A DNA stretch of 64,000 bases from Bradyrhizobium sp. BR13661 (GTDB lineage: Bacteria > Pseudomonadota > Alphaproteobacteria > Rhizobiales > Xanthobacteraceae). The stretch covers positions 310,001 to 374,000 of the forward strand of contig NZ_JARXWB010000001.1 of the NCBI RefSeq assembly GCF_029892425.1, read 5' to 3'. Positions 8,213 to 18,021 of this stretch are shown here, piece after piece (position 1 is the stretch's first letter; each line of letters opens with the position of its first letter). The notes below the pieces were generated by a model. It saw nothing but the letters and a program-made list of their open reading frames with translations. It was not told the origin of the DNA and made no database searches. Made by a program: the position numbers and the translations under genes.

Positions 8213-10432
8213 TCAGTCTTGCAGATCGCCATCGCCTTCGGCCAGGCGCTTGACTTCATCGATCAGTCGCTTGGCGCGATGGCCGAGGCCGTCTTCCGCG
8301 GCCTCCGCGACCGGTTGGTTGTGGAAAGTCGCGTTGTTCAGCACCGTCTTGATCTGACCCGCAAGCTGATCGCGATCCGTCGTGATGTCGCCGATCCGCT
8401 TCAGGTAACGGGCATAGTTCCTGTCTGTCGCAGTGACGGAGCGGTTCGACCAAACCAGGCTGGCGCGGCCGAGCTCGCCTTTCGGCGCATTGAGCTGCTT
8501 GAACACCCGAGCGAGCTCGACGAAGCTCTCGCGATCGCCGCGGATGCCCGAGGGCAGCGCGTTCTCCTGCATGAACTCGGCGACGGCGCGGCCCTCATGC
8601 ACGTAGTCGTCGGTCAAACCGAGCAGAGCCATGAGTGTCGGTCGGACGTCCGCATGATCGGTGAACTGCTTGTCATGGCGGCCAAGCCGCTTCACGCCGG
8701 GACCCGCCATGGCAACCCATGTCTGAGTGATCTGCTGCTGGAAGTCACCGTGGTTCCAGGCAAAGCCCGGTCCCTCGAACACGCAGTCGGACTGACTGGC
8801 GCAGCCCGTCGCCGGCGGTTTTACGGTTTCGAAGAAGTAATCATCATTCCCGAACATGGTGAGCGTCGGCGTGCGCGCCGGGCTGAAGGTGACCATGTGC
8901 AGGAGCTTCATTTCCGCACGGTCAGCCAGCAGCTTCGATAGTTTGTCGGTGTTGCCGCTGATCGGGCTGGTGGCGGTCAGCGCGTCGAGGTCGTGTTCCA
9001 TGGTTCGCGTGATGGCATCGGTCGGCTGGGGATTGCCATGGATATACATGTTCGGCGCATCGTCGAAATGGAGGTCGAACGCCGTCGAGTTCGCGCGCTG
9101 GGTGATCAGCAGGCGATCGAGGAACGCATCGATCTCGCCGACCTTCGCATAAGTGCAGGGCGTGTTGACACCGTCGCAGTTCGCCGGCGTCGGCGCGCCG
9201 CCGACGAAATGATCATTCTCGTCGGGTACGACGACAAACAGCGTATTGGTCTCGTCGATACCATCTGCCTTGAGTCGAGCGAAGAACGTGCCAAAGGCCT
9301 GATCGTAAGACTTGAGCGCCGCGACGTAACCGGCCTCGCCCGGACCATAGGCATGGCCATTGTTCGGGGTTGCAGGGGCATTCGGAATGTCCAGACGCTG
9401 CGGATCGTGTGCATCGGCAACATAGGTGTAGACGACGGGAACGCCTGCTTCGAGCATCTTGGCGGCATAGCCGAGCGAAGCGGTTGCCGAAGGATCGAAG
9501 TTGGTGGGGAAGCCGGGCTTGTTCGAAATTGGGTCGGTAATGACGACGCCGTCGAGATCGGTCACGAAACCGCTCGGCGAGATCACCGGCTGCACGTTGA
9601 TGTTGCCATAGAGCGCAGAGAAGCCGCCATAGCCGCCCGGCTCGTCGGGGAGAAGATCGGATTTCGCAAAGGAGTTGCCGCACAGGCTGCTGCCCTTCGC
9701 GCAGTGGATCGCAATCCCAAGATAGTCCTGATTCTGGGCCGTGGAGGCAACGGACGAGCCGAAGATGTTGGCGATGTCAGTGTTGTTTTCGATAGCAAGC
9801 CCATTCAGGGAGAAGACGCCAACATCGCAGCCAGCACGTGTGTAGGCAGGCCACGGGGCCGGCGCGTTCTTGCCGTTTTCATCGACAAGGACAGGCAAGT
9901 TTTCGCCGGCTTCCGGATGGCTCTGCGCCGTGGTGGTCGTCCAGTAAACGAAGGAGGTCTGGGAGACCGTCGCGGAGTTGTCCTGTTTGAAAATCCTGAA
10001 GCTGTTCGAAACCGGGCTGCCGTGACGATCGCCATAGACCCCGGTCAAGCCTGTCAGAATGTCGTCGGCGGTGTGTGAGATCAGCGGCGTGTAATGGTTG
10101 CCGCTGATGACGCCGTTGCCCTGCAGGAAGTTCAACAGGTTCGGCATCTGCTCGAGATCGGATGGAACGTTTGGATTGTCGCGCCGCAGGTGCACGTTAT
10201 CGAACACAATGTAGACGACGCGTTTGATCTTGTTGTCGGCAGAATGGAGCTTGCAGGACGCCTGGACCGGCGCGGGTCCCGCCTCCGCCAATCCGGGCAA
10301 TCCGGCAAGGGCGGTGCACGCGAGCAGCGCGGGTGCCAGCAGACGGCGAGCGAAGCGCGAGCAATTCGCATGAAAGAATGGGCTGCGCAGCGAACCGATC
10401 GGCGCGCCCGACGAGACCTTCAATTTCTTCAT
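8213..10432 (-). CDS. Secreted alkaline-phosphatase-superfamily protein (phosphoesterase/sulfatase-like)
   Basis: 739 residues. A long N-region and hydrophobic core end at a probable signal cleavage site (GLAEAGPAP). The mature protein begins with VVYIVFDNVHLRRDNP, then EQMPNLLNFLQ and NHYTPLISHTADDILTG. This resembles the early metal-binding Asp, nucleophile region and H-T turn of the alkaline phosphatase/sulfatase fold; PDENDHFVGG later matches a D-x-x-H metal-ligand segment. Several cysteine pairs suggest disulfides in the periplasm or outside. The substrate is not identifiable. It is divergent from another secreted protein (10776-12359) across a 343-bp promoter region, which suggests shared control. 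Confidence 0.65.
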   Translation of the reverse strand: MKKLKVSSGAPIGSLRSPFFHANCSRFARRLLAPALLACTALAGLPGLAEAGPAPVQASCKLHSADNKIKRVVYIVFDNVHLRRDNPNVPSDLEQMPNLLNFLQGNGVISGNHYTPLISHTADDILTGLTGVYGDRHGSPVSNSFRIFKQDNSATVSQTSFVYWTTTTAQSHPEAGENLPVLVDENGKNAPAPWPAYTRAGCDVGVFSLNGLAIENNTDIANIFGSSVASTAQNQDYLGIAIHCAKGSSLCGNSFAKSDLLPDEPGGYGGFSALYGNINVQPVISPSGFVTDLDGVVITDPISNKPGFPTNFDPSATASLGYAAKMLEAGVPVVYTYVADAHDPQRLDIPNAPATPNNGHAYGPGEAGYVAALKSYDQAFGTFFARLKADGIDETNTLFVVVPDENDHFVGGAPTPANCDGVNTPCTYAKVGEIDAFLDRLLITQRANSTAFDLHFDDAPNMYIHGNPQPTDAITRTMEHDLDALTATSPISGNTDKLSKLLADRAEMKLLHMVTFSPARTPTLTMFGNDDYFFETVKPPATGCASQSDCVFEGPGFAWNHGDFQQQITQTWVAMAGPGVKRLGRHDKQFTDHADVRPTLMALLGLTDDYVHEGRAVAEFMQENALPSGIRGDRESFVELARVFKQLNAPKGELGRASLVWSNRSVTATDRNYARYLKRIGDITTDRDQLAGQIKTVLNNATFHNQPVAEAAEDGLGHRAKRLIDEVKRLAEGDGDLQD

Positions 10433-10775
10433 CGTCTTCTCCCAAGTCGGCGGTTAAAGGCCGAAGAAAATGCCGACTTCGGCAACATACGGTGCGGCTT
10501 GTTGCGGCTGCTTGACATCAGGATGAATTTTGACGGGTGCACACGATCGATGTGCGCGTGCCGTGCGATTCATGAGCGCGACGGCCATGTGAAGCAGGAA
10601 TTGTGAAGCGATGAACATTTGATGACGCGATGTTGCCGCGGTGGATCTGTCGCAGTGGACATTGCGGAGCCGCTGTCGGTTTCATTGCGCGGTCACAGTT
10701 CTGTTTTGCGAAGATTGTTAGCTGGCGCACCCCGATGCGAACCGCAGCGGCGGATATGGGAGGAAATCAATCATC
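10433..10775. promoter_or_regulatory. Divergent promoter region with an inverted repeat
   Basis: This 343-bp gene-free stretch separates two divergently transcribed secreted-protein genes. It contains a TTGACA hexamer (10511-10516) and an inverted repeat GCACA-N7-TGTGC at 10538-10554 suitable for a dimeric regulator. A purine-rich Shine-Dalgarno (GGGAGGAAA) precedes the plus-strand start. No coding sequence is supported. Confidence 0.4.
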
Positions 10776-12359
10776 ATGAATTACTTGCGCTTAGGCACGG
10801 TCGCCGCGATCGCCTTGCTCACAACCACATTTGCTGCAAGTGCAGATCCTGCAATATCTTATGTTCCCAACAGTCTCAGGCAGTCGACGATCCTTCGCGG
10901 ACCATGGACGCTGCATGAAACCGGCACACATTTCCATCACGACGCTTCGGGTGTCGTCCCTGCGGCCGGGTCGACGCCACCTTACAATCCCGCGGTCTCG
11001 GGCACGCCCTATGCCAGTTACTGCGGTGCAGACGGACAACACACGGTCAATCATGCCAAGAGCGTGATGCAGCCCTACTACTTTCCGTTTGTTCGCCGCC
11101 GCGGCAGCTTGCTCGAAGGCTTTTTCGACTACCGCCCACGCAATGAGGAGGAAGCGACCGTCTCAGCGATCTCCGAGGATTGGGGCGAGACTTGGCACTT
11201 CACCGGCAAGGCGCTGGCGCTGAACCCGTATTGCCCCTGGGATCCGACCGATCCGGACAATCTGAATGTCAACGTCAACGGGACCAAGACGCCTTATGGC
11301 TCTGATCACGCCAGCGCCGGTGACAACGGGCTCGGTCATGCCTTTGTTCTCAGCGTTCGCGGCAGGACGCACATCTACCATCTCAATCGCGCGGATGGCC
11401 ATATCGACAGCGACCAGCTTGTCGTTCACAGCCTTGGTCACGATTCGGACGAACCGCTGTTTGGCCTTCCTGAGTTTGGCTATGTGAGTCCGCTGGGTTC
11501 TGGCGGCTATCCGACCCTCGACGCCAGGGCGACCCACACGAGCGGCCTGACCGATCCGGATGCGATTCTCGGTACGGCCCGGACAGGCAATACCACCTCA
11601 GTGCTTTATGTGTCCAAAAATCTCTCGCCAGGAGACGCGAGCTTTCCAGCGAACGCGGTCTGTCCGAAGACGCCGAGCTTTGCACTCACGAATCTCGTCA
11701 ACAAGAAGCCGCGCAAGACTAATCACGACGTGATCACTATCCGCGTCGCGACGACGTCGGACGGTATCAATTTTGCCGATGTGGGCGCTGCAACCGGCCT
11801 TCAGGACTCGACTACGGTCGCCTTGAACGGCATCCGTTGGCTCGGCAGTGGCAGCATCATGCGCATCGCGGACGGCCGCTATGGCCTGTTCTTCGGCGCC
11901 GGGAACTGCCTCGACAACGATTCGGACGGCTTCCACTTCATGGGCTATGCCGAAACCGACAATCCGGTGCGCCAGCCGAGCGACCTTCTAAAATGGCATG
12001 TGGTCCGGGGCTTCGACAACCCGATCCTTTCTACCGACACGGTGGTCGATCCCGCGACGAATACAAAATACCCAGCGAATGCGCCGCTCGTGAATGTCAC
12101 CGGCGCCGACGCGCTGTCGGCCGCGCAGGTTACGCCGTACACTCCGCCGGGCGAAGGCTTTACCACCAACTTCTTCTCGGGCCGTGTATACGATCCCCAG
12201 GCCGTTTATACCGACGAGCGGACAGTGACGATCGTATTCGCGGGCTACAACACGCCGCAGCCGAGCAACAATCTCGGCGACTATCGCTCGATCGGCCGCC
12301 TTCAGCTCCGCTTCCCGAACGGCTATTTCCTGCCGCCGCATTTCGAAGGCGAGGATTGA
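10776..12359 (+). CDS. Secreted protein with Asp-box (sialidase/BNR-type) repeat
   Basis: 527 residues with a clean signal peptide (ALLTTTFAASA, cleavage before DP). ISEDWGETWHFTG is a textbook Asp-box (S-x-D-x-G-x-T-W) of sialidase-type beta-propellers, and the sequence is rich in Gly, aromatic residues and beta-strand patterns. It carries four or five cysteines in the mature part. It may bind or cleave glycans, but the catalytic Arg triad of sialidases cannot be confirmed by eye. It shares a divergent promoter region with the phosphatase-superfamily gene and has an apparent strong ribosome site. Confidence 0.6.
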   Translation: MNYLRLGTVAAIALLTTTFAASADPAISYVPNSLRQSTILRGPWTLHETGTHFHHDASGVVPAAGSTPPYNPAVSGTPYASYCGADGQHTVNHAKSVMQPYYFPFVRRRGSLLEGFFDYRPRNEEEATVSAISEDWGETWHFTGKALALNPYCPWDPTDPDNLNVNVNGTKTPYGSDHASAGDNGLGHAFVLSVRGRTHIYHLNRADGHIDSDQLVVHSLGHDSDEPLFGLPEFGYVSPLGSGGYPTLDARATHTSGLTDPDAILGTARTGNTTSVLYVSKNLSPGDASFPANAVCPKTPSFALTNLVNKKPRKTNHDVITIRVATTSDGINFADVGAATGLQDSTTVALNGIRWLGSGSIMRIADGRYGLFFGAGNCLDNDSDGFHFMGYAETDNPVRQPSDLLKWHVVRGFDNPILSTDTVVDPATNTKYPANAPLVNVTGADALSAAQVTPYTPPGEGFTTNFFSGRVYDPQAVYTDERTVTIVFAGYNTPQPSNNLGDYRSIGRLQLRFPNGYFLPPHFEGED

Positions 12360-12573
12360 TCGCGGTTCGCATTTTAATTTGCCATCAACTGGTGGGCCGG
12401 CCTTGTGGCCGGTCCATGTTCAGACGTTCGATATTTTGCGCTCGCGTACAGCCGGCTCACGAGCCGCACCCGACGCCGTCCGTCCCTATCGCTAGGGACA
12501 GACACCGGCACCGGAGTTCGCTAGTCTGGCCCCAAGGAAACAACAAGGAAACAACATCCAGGGGAGCCCGCCT

Positions 12574-13743
12574 TTGAGCACCGCGCCGCGCATCGACATC
12601 GACCCCGTCGCATTCTGGGCCGATCCCTACCCGATGCTGGCCAAGCTGCGCAGGGAGGCGCCGATCGCCTTCGTGCCGCAGCTCGGCTCGACATTGCTGA
12701 CCAGCCGCGACGACATCTCGATCTCGGAGAAGCAGATCGACGTGTTCTCCTCGCACCAGCCCGCCGGCCTGATGAACCGGCTGATGGGCCACAACATGAT
12801 GCGCAAGGATGGCGAGGCGCACCAGGTCGAGCGGCGCGCGATGTTTCCGACGGTGTCGCCGAAAACGGTGAAGGCACACTGGACCGCGTTGTTCCAGGCT
12901 CATGCCGATCGCATCATCGCTTGCGTCGAGCCGGGCAGCCGGATCGATTTCATGCGCGACTTCGCGCTGCCGTTCTCCGGCGAATGCCTGAAGTCGATCA
13001 CCGGCCTCACCAATATCGGCTTTGCCGACATGGATGCCTGGTCGCAAGGCATGATCGAGGGCATCGCCAATTACGGCGGCGATCCCGCGGTCGAGGCGCG
13101 CTGTCATGCCGCGACATCGGGCATCGATGCTGCGATCGACGATATCCTGCCGGTGATGCGCAAGAACCCCGATCAGAGCATTCTTGGCGTCCTCCTCGCT
13201 TCCGGCATGCCGATGGAGAGCGTGCGCGCGAACGTCAAACTCGCGATCTCGGGCGGGCAGAACGAACCGCGCAAGGCGATCGCCGGCACGGTGTGGGCAT
13301 TGCTGACGCATCCCGAGCAACTCGATCTCGTGCGCAGGGGCGAGGTGACGTGGCTGCAGGCGTTCGAGGAATATGCCCGCTGGATCTCGCCGATCGGCAT
13401 GTCGCCGCGGCGGATCGCCAAGCCGTGGTCGATCCGGGACGTCTCGTTCGAACTGGATGAGCGCGTGTTCCTGATGTTCGGCTCCGCCAACCGCGACGAG
13501 AAGCATTTCGAGCGTGCGGACGAATTTGACGTGCGTCGCGACACCTCGAAGAGCGTCGCCTTCGGTGCCGGCCCGCATTTCTGCGCCGGCGCCTTCGCCT
13601 CGCGCGCGATGATCGCCGACGTCGCGCTGCCGACCGTGTTTGCGCGCGCTGGGCATATCGAGCTCGCCGACGACGAGCCGGTGCGGATCGGCGGCTGGGC
13701 GTTCCGCGGCCTGCAGAACCTGCCGGTGCGCTGGCTGCCTTAG
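12574..13743 (+). CDS. Cytochrome P450 with an atypical I-helix
   Basis: 389 residues from a TTG start preceded by AGGGGAG. The haem-binding loop FGAGPHFCAG fits FxxGxxxCxG (Cys at about 337), and FEEYARW supplies the K-helix ExxR. The length is that of bacterial class I P450s, which use ferredoxin partners; none is encoded nearby. Oddity: where most P450s have an acid-alcohol pair (GG-D/E-T-T) the I helix here reads SGGQNEPRKA, so the proton-delivery Thr is absent and Glu-Pro takes its place. Stands alone between the Asp-box gene and the ssu operon; substrate unknown. Confidence 0.9.
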   Translation: MSTAPRIDIDPVAFWADPYPMLAKLRREAPIAFVPQLGSTLLTSRDDISISEKQIDVFSSHQPAGLMNRLMGHNMMRKDGEAHQVERRAMFPTVSPKTVKAHWTALFQAHADRIIACVEPGSRIDFMRDFALPFSGECLKSITGLTNIGFADMDAWSQGMIEGIANYGGDPAVEARCHAATSGIDAAIDDILPVMRKNPDQSILGVLLASGMPMESVRANVKLAISGGQNEPRKAIAGTVWALLTHPEQLDLVRRGEVTWLQAFEEYARWISPIGMSPRRIAKPWSIRDVSFELDERVFLMFGSANRDEKHFERADEFDVRRDTSKSVAFGAGPHFCAGAFASRAMIADVALPTVFARAGHIELADDEPVRIGGWAFRGLQNLPVRWLP

Positions 13744-14092
13744 CCGGGCAGGGCGCTCCGACCGGACCCTGCGATCGTGCCATTCTGCTCCTGTTTTGCC
13801 CGACGAGTCAAAATATATTTCGGATAATACGTAAGTCATTGGTTTCGCTCGCCCCGGCTACTGTGCATGGGGTTGTTTTCGCGGTTGTCTTTCCGCGCGT
13901 GCGAGCTCTCTCATTCGCGTGCGGAAAAATTCCGTCTGTCTTATCGCGTGCGCTTGAAAGATTAATCATGCGCTCCGCCACGCGCGCAGTGCGCGCATCG
14001 CTATTTTCGCTGCCTTCTCGACAGCTTTCCCGCGCCGCCCCATCATCCTCCAGACTTGAATGATGGCGGCCGTGCGCGGCCGGGAGCCTGGA
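13744..14092. promoter_or_regulatory. Spacer upstream of the ssu operon
   Basis: 349 bp without a supported gene. It begins with a weak G+C hairpin after the P450 stop (GCAGGG and CCCTGC near 13748-13772) and holds an AT-rich stretch at about 13808-13845 that is the best place for the ssu promoter. I do not see a clear regulator site. Confidence 0.3.
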
Positions 14093-15043
14093 ATGCAGCG
14101 TCGTGACTTTCTGAAACTGTCCGCGGGAATCGCAGCCGCAGCGGCGTTCGCGCCGCGCGCCCGTGCGCAGGGCACGCTGAAGGAAATTCGTATCGGCTAC
14201 CAGAAGACCGGCGTGCTGGTTATCACGCGCCAGCGGGCGACCCTGGAAAAACATTTCGCGCCGCAAGGCATCGACGTCAAATGGGTCGAGTTCTCGTCGG
14301 GGCCCCCGATGATGGAGGCGATGAATGTCGGCAGCGTCGATTACGGTGCGGTCGGCGATTCCCCACCGGTGTTCGCCCAGGCCGCGGGCGCGGCGATCGT
14401 CTATGCCGCCGGCCAGCCCATCACCAACGGCCAGGGCATCCTGGTGCCCAAGGATTCGCCGATCCGCTCCATCGCCGATTTGAAAGGCAAGCGCATCGGC
14501 TTCACCAAGGGCTCCAGCGCCCATAATGTCGTGGTGCAGACGCTGGAGAAGGCCGGGCTCACCTACGCCGATATCATCCCTGTCTATCTGACGCCGCCGG
14601 ACGCCGGCCCCGCCTTCGCCAATGGCAGCATCGAGGCCTGGGCGATCTGGGATCCTTATTTCGCGATCGGCGAGACCAGGCAGAACGGCCGCATCCTGGT
14701 CAATGCGCGCGAGATCACCAAGACCAACTCTTTCTACATCGCCAACCGCGACTTCGCGAAGAACCACGGCGCGATCCTGCAGCAGATCGTCGACGTGACG
14801 ACCGCGACGGGCCAATGGGCCGAACAGCACCGCGACGAGGTTGCGAAGTCGCTGGCTGCGGTCACCGGCGTGCCGCTGGATATCCAGACCGTCGCGGCCA
14901 ACCGCGCCAATTTCGTGATCGGCCCCGTCACCGACGACATCGTCGCGACCCAGCAGGGTGTCGCCGATCGCTTCGCCAGGCTCGGCCTGATCCCGAAGCC
15001 GATCGTCATCCGCGACATCGTCTGGCGCAGCACGGCGACCTGA
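14093..15043 (+). CDS. ssuA: Aliphatic sulfonate ABC transporter, substrate-binding protein
   Basis: Start set at ATG 14093 (MQRRDFLKLSAG) because this gives a Tat-type signal peptide with RRDFLK and a hydrophobic AAAAAFAP segment ending in ARAQG; an upstream in-frame ATG at 14060 adds eleven unlikely residues. The mature protein follows the SsuA/TauA/nitrate-binding fold: RIGYQKTGVLVI, VKWVEFSSGPPMMEAM, DLKGKRIGFTKGSSAHN. It would bind alkanesulfonates in the periplasm and hand them to SsuBC. First gene of the ssu set. Confidence 0.92.
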   Translation: MQRRDFLKLSAGIAAAAAFAPRARAQGTLKEIRIGYQKTGVLVITRQRATLEKHFAPQGIDVKWVEFSSGPPMMEAMNVGSVDYGAVGDSPPVFAQAAGAAIVYAAGQPITNGQGILVPKDSPIRSIADLKGKRIGFTKGSSAHNVVVQTLEKAGLTYADIIPVYLTPPDAGPAFANGSIEAWAIWDPYFAIGETRQNGRILVNAREITKTNSFYIANRDFAKNHGAILQQIVDVTTATGQWAEQHRDEVAKSLAAVTGVPLDIQTVAANRANFVIGPVTDDIVATQQGVADRFARLGLIPKPIVIRDIVWRSTAT

Positions 15044-15081
15044 TCGTGCCAACCAACCTCCCCATTTCAAAAGGTCTGAAC

Positions 15082-15168
15082 ATGAAGCGCATCATTCAGC
15101 GCGTGATCGCAGCTATCGCCCTGTCGGTCGGCATCGTCGCCGCGGCGGTCGGCACGACCTACGGCTAG
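15082..15168 (+). CDS. 28-residue hydrophobic mini-ORF between ssuA and ssuD
   Basis: ATG 15082 is preceded by AAAGGTCTG, and the frame ([15 protein letters not shown], then hydrophobic/Gly-Ala, ending TTYG) resembles a short membrane peptide with a basic start. It ends 10 nt before ssuD. It could be a real small membrane protein of the transporter, a leader peptide, or chance; I lean weakly to real because of the ribosome site and the basic-hydrophobic pattern. Confidence 0.4.
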   Translation: MKRIIQRVIAAIALSVGIVAAAVGTTYG

Positions 15169-15178
15169 GAGCCCGTCC

Positions 15179-16336
15179 ATGAGCAACGCTAACATCCTCT
15201 GGTTTCTGCCGACTCACGGCGACGGCCGTTATCTCGGCACCGGCATCGGCGGCCGCGAGGTCAACTTCAACTATCTGCGCCAGGTCGCGCAGGCCGCCGA
15301 CCAGCTCGGCTATTTCGGCGTGCTGCTGCCGACCGGTCGCTCCTGCGAGGATTCCTGGATCGTCGCCTCATCAGTCGCGCCGTTCACGGAGCGGCTGCGC
15401 TATCTCGTGGCCGTCCGCCCCGGCCTGCAATCGCCGACGGTCGCGGCGCGCATGACCGCGACGCTCGATCGCATCACCAATGGCCGTCTGCTGATCAACG
15501 TCGTCACTGGCGGCGATCCCGTCGAGAACAAGGGCGACGGAATCTTCCTCGGTCATGACGAGCGCTACGAGGTCACCCGCGAGTTCCTCAACGTCTATAG
15601 CGATCTGCTCGCCGGCAAGACCGTCAATGTCGAGGGCAAGCATATCCGCATCGAGGACGGCAAGCTGCTGTTCCACCCGGTGCAGTCGCCGCGACCGCCG
15701 CTTTATTTCGGCGGCTCCTCGGATGCCGGCATCGACGTCGCGGTCGACACCGTCGACAAATACCTCACCTGGGGTGAGCCGCCGGCGCAAGTCGCGGAGA
15801 AGGTTGCGAAGGTGAGGGCAGCCGCCGAGGCGCGCGGCCGCAAGCTCTCCTTCGGCATCCGTCTTCACGTGATCGTCCGCGAGACCAATGAAGAGGCCTG
15901 GCGCGCCGCGAACGAGCTGATCAAGCATGTCAGCGACGAGACCATCGCGACCGCGCAGAAGAACTTTGCGCGGATGGATTCGGTCGGACAGCAGCGCATG
16001 GCGCAGCTGCATGGCGGCAAGCGCGACAAGCTCGAGATCGCGCCGAACCTGTGGGCCGGTGTCGGCCTCGTGCGCGGCGGTGCCGGCACGGCGCTGGTCG
16101 GCGATCCCCAGACGGTCGCGGCCCGTATCAAGGAGTATCAGGACATCGGCATCGATACCTTCATCATGTCGGGCTACCCGCATCTGGAGGAAGCCTATCG
16201 CTTCGCCGAGCTGGTCTTCCCGCTGCTCTCGCTGGAGCAGCCGAGCAACGTGACCAAGCTGCATTTCAACGGCGGTCCGTTCGGCGAAACGGTCGGCAGC
16301 GACTATCGTCCGCAGCATCGGGTGTCGCAATCATGA
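15179..16336 (+). CDS. ssuD: FMNH2-dependent alkanesulfonate monooxygenase
   Basis: 385 residues, the normal size for SsuD, of the bacterial luciferase-like flavin monooxygenase family. [27 protein letters not shown] and [17 protein letters not shown] are characteristic SsuD segments. It cleaves C1-and-longer alkanesulfonates to aldehyde and sulfite with FMNH2 and O2 in the cytoplasm, giving sulfur under sulfate limitation. Its stop overlaps the ssuC start (ATGA), and the flavin reductase at 18022 is the likely FMNH2 source. Confidence 0.95.
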   Translation: MSNANILWFLPTHGDGRYLGTGIGGREVNFNYLRQVAQAADQLGYFGVLLPTGRSCEDSWIVASSVAPFTERLRYLVAVRPGLQSPTVAARMTATLDRITNGRLLINVVTGGDPVENKGDGIFLGHDERYEVTREFLNVYSDLLAGKTVNVEGKHIRIEDGKLLFHPVQSPRPPLYFGGSSDAGIDVAVDTVDKYLTWGEPPAQVAEKVAKVRAAAEARGRKLSFGIRLHVIVRETNEEAWRAANELIKHVSDETIATAQKNFARMDSVGQQRMAQLHGGKRDKLEIAPNLWAGVGLVRGGAGTALVGDPQTVAARIKEYQDIGIDTFIMSGYPHLEEAYRFAELVFPLLSLEQPSNVTKLHFNGGPFGETVGSDYRPQHRVSQS

Positions 16337-17139
16337 GCCTCATCGACAGCATCTCACTCCCGCGCAGCTTTCGCCTGCCGCGCGTCGACGGCCTTGTCCA
16401 GTGGATCGTGCCGCTCGCCATCATCGCGATCTGGCAGGTCGCGAGTGTCGCCGGCTTGGTGCCGACGCGCGTGCTGCCGGCGCCGAGCGATGTCGCGCTC
16501 GCCGGCTGGAAGCTGCTGCTGTCAGGCGAGCTCGTGCGCAACATCTGGGTCTCGTTCTGGCGCGCCTCGATCGGCTTTTTGATCGGCGGCAGCATCGGCT
16601 TTGCCTTCGGGCTGGCCAACGGCCTGTCGCAGCTTTCGGCCAAGCTCACCGACACGACGCTGCAGATGGTGCGCAACGTGCCGCATCTGGCGCTGATCCC
16701 GCTGGTGATCCTCTGGTTTGGCATCGACGAGAGCGCCAAGCTGTTTCTCGTCGCACTCGGCGTGTTCTTCCCGATCTACCTCAACACGCTGCACGGCATC
16801 CGCACGGTCGATCCGCAGCTGATCGAGATGGGCCGCATCTACGGCATGACCGACAGCGAGCTGTTCCGCCGCGTGATCTTCCCCGGCGCGCTGCCGTCGA
16901 TCTTCGTCGGCATCCGCTTCGCGCTCGGCATCATGTGGCTGACGCTGATTGTCGCCGAGACCATCGCGGCCTCCTCGGGCCTCGGCTACATGGCGATGCA
17001 GGCGCGCGAGTTCATGCTGATCGATGTCGTCGTGCTCTCGATCCTGATCTACGCGCTGCTCGGCAAGCTCGCCGACAGCGCCTCCCGCGTGCTGGAGCGC
17101 CTGACGCTCTCCTGGCACCCTGCCTTCCAGAAACGCTGA
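16333..17139 (+). CDS. ssuC: Aliphatic sulfonate ABC transporter, permease
   Basis: Start set at ATG 16333 inside the ATGA overlap with ssuD, giving 268 residues as usual for SsuC. About six membrane helices; the EAA loop appears as [17 protein letters not shown] with [15 protein letters not shown] following. Forms the inner-membrane channel with SsuB. Translationally coupled to ssuD. Confidence 0.93.
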   Translation: MSLIDSISLPRSFRLPRVDGLVQWIVPLAIIAIWQVASVAGLVPTRVLPAPSDVALAGWKLLLSGELVRNIWVSFWRASIGFLIGGSIGFAFGLANGLSQLSAKLTDTTLQMVRNVPHLALIPLVILWFGIDESAKLFLVALGVFFPIYLNTLHGIRTVDPQLIEMGRIYGMTDSELFRRVIFPGALPSIFVGIRFALGIMWLTLIVAETIAASSGLGYMAMQAREFMLIDVVVLSILIYALLGKLADSASRVLERLTLSWHPAFQKR

Positions 17140-17146
17140 GAGAAAC

Positions 17147-17989
17147 ATGCAGACTGCTCTTCGTACGGCTCTTCCCGAAGAAACCGAGCTCGCCAGCCAC
17201 GCCAATTTCGCGCCGCACGCCCGGGTCGCGCGCGAGGAGCGTCCGGTGCCGACAAGCGGCCTGCCGCTGACCATCCGCGGCTTGCGCAAGTCCTACGGCG
17301 ACAACGAGGTGCTGCGCGGTATCGACCTGCACATCCCCGCCGGCCAGTTCGTCGCGATCGTCGGCAAGAGCGGTTGCGGCAAGAGCACGCTGCTGCGTCT
17401 CATCGCCGGCCTCGAGAAGATCGACTCCGGCAGTGTCAGCTTCGGCGACGCGGCGATCCAGCCCGAAGACATCCGCGTGATGTTCCAGGAGCCCCGCCTG
17501 TTGCCCTGGGCGCGGGTGCTCTCCAACGTCGAGGTCGGTCTCGGCCGCAATCGCGCCTCGCAAGATGCGCATGCACGTGCCGAAAAAGCGCTGACCGAGG
17601 TCGGCCTCGCCGACAAGCGCGACCAATGGCCTTCGGTGCTCTCGGGCGGCCAGAAGCAGCGCGTCGCGCTCGCCCGCGCGCTGGTCTCGCATCCGCGCGT
17701 GCTTGCCTTCGACGAGCCGCTAGGCGCACTCGACGCGCTGACCCGCATCTCGATGCAGCGTCTTCTGGAGCGGGTCTGGCGCGACCAGGGCTTTACCGCG
17801 ATCCTGGTGACCCACGATGTCGCCGAGGCGGTCGCCCTGGCCGACCGGGTGCTGGTGATCGACGAGGGCCGGATTGCCCACGACGTTACGGTTAACGCGG
17901 CTCGACCGCGCGAACGCGGCTCGGCCGAGCTTGCCGCCCTCGAGGGCTCGATTCTGAGCCACCTTTTGTCGGCGGACGATCGTACCTAA
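17147..17989 (+). CDS. ssuB: Aliphatic sulfonate ABC transporter, ATP-binding protein
   Basis: 280 residues. Walker [11 protein letters not shown]-loop region [11 protein letters not shown], signature [15 protein letters not shown], Walker [13 protein letters not shown] and the switch His in [10 protein letters not shown] are all present. The QEPRLLPW stretch is typical of the nitrate/sulfonate/taurine importer class. Lies 7 nt after ssuC. Confidence 0.93.
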   Translation: MQTALRTALPEETELASHANFAPHARVAREERPVPTSGLPLTIRGLRKSYGDNEVLRGIDLHIPAGQFVAIVGKSGCGKSTLLRLIAGLEKIDSGSVSFGDAAIQPEDIRVMFQEPRLLPWARVLSNVEVGLGRNRASQDAHARAEKALTEVGLADKRDQWPSVLSGGQKQRVALARALVSHPRVLAFDEPLGALDALTRISMQRLLERVWRDQGFTAILVTHDVAEAVALADRVLVIDEGRIAHDVTVNAARPRERGSAELAALEGSILSHLLSADDRT

Positions 17990-18021
17990 ATAGAAGGGAA
18001 CCCCATACCGGGGACCATGCC

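Noticed and set aside
7924..8259. 111-aa minus ORF across the terminator at 8160
   Set aside because: It runs through a strong terminator hairpin and overlaps the end of the 8213 gene; composition not protein-like.
12457..13839. 460-aa minus ORF opposite the P450
   Set aside because: Arg/His-rich antisense frame; the P450 has all key motifs.
13808..15070. 420-aa minus ORF opposite ssuA
   Set aside because: Antisense to a clear Tat-exported binding protein.
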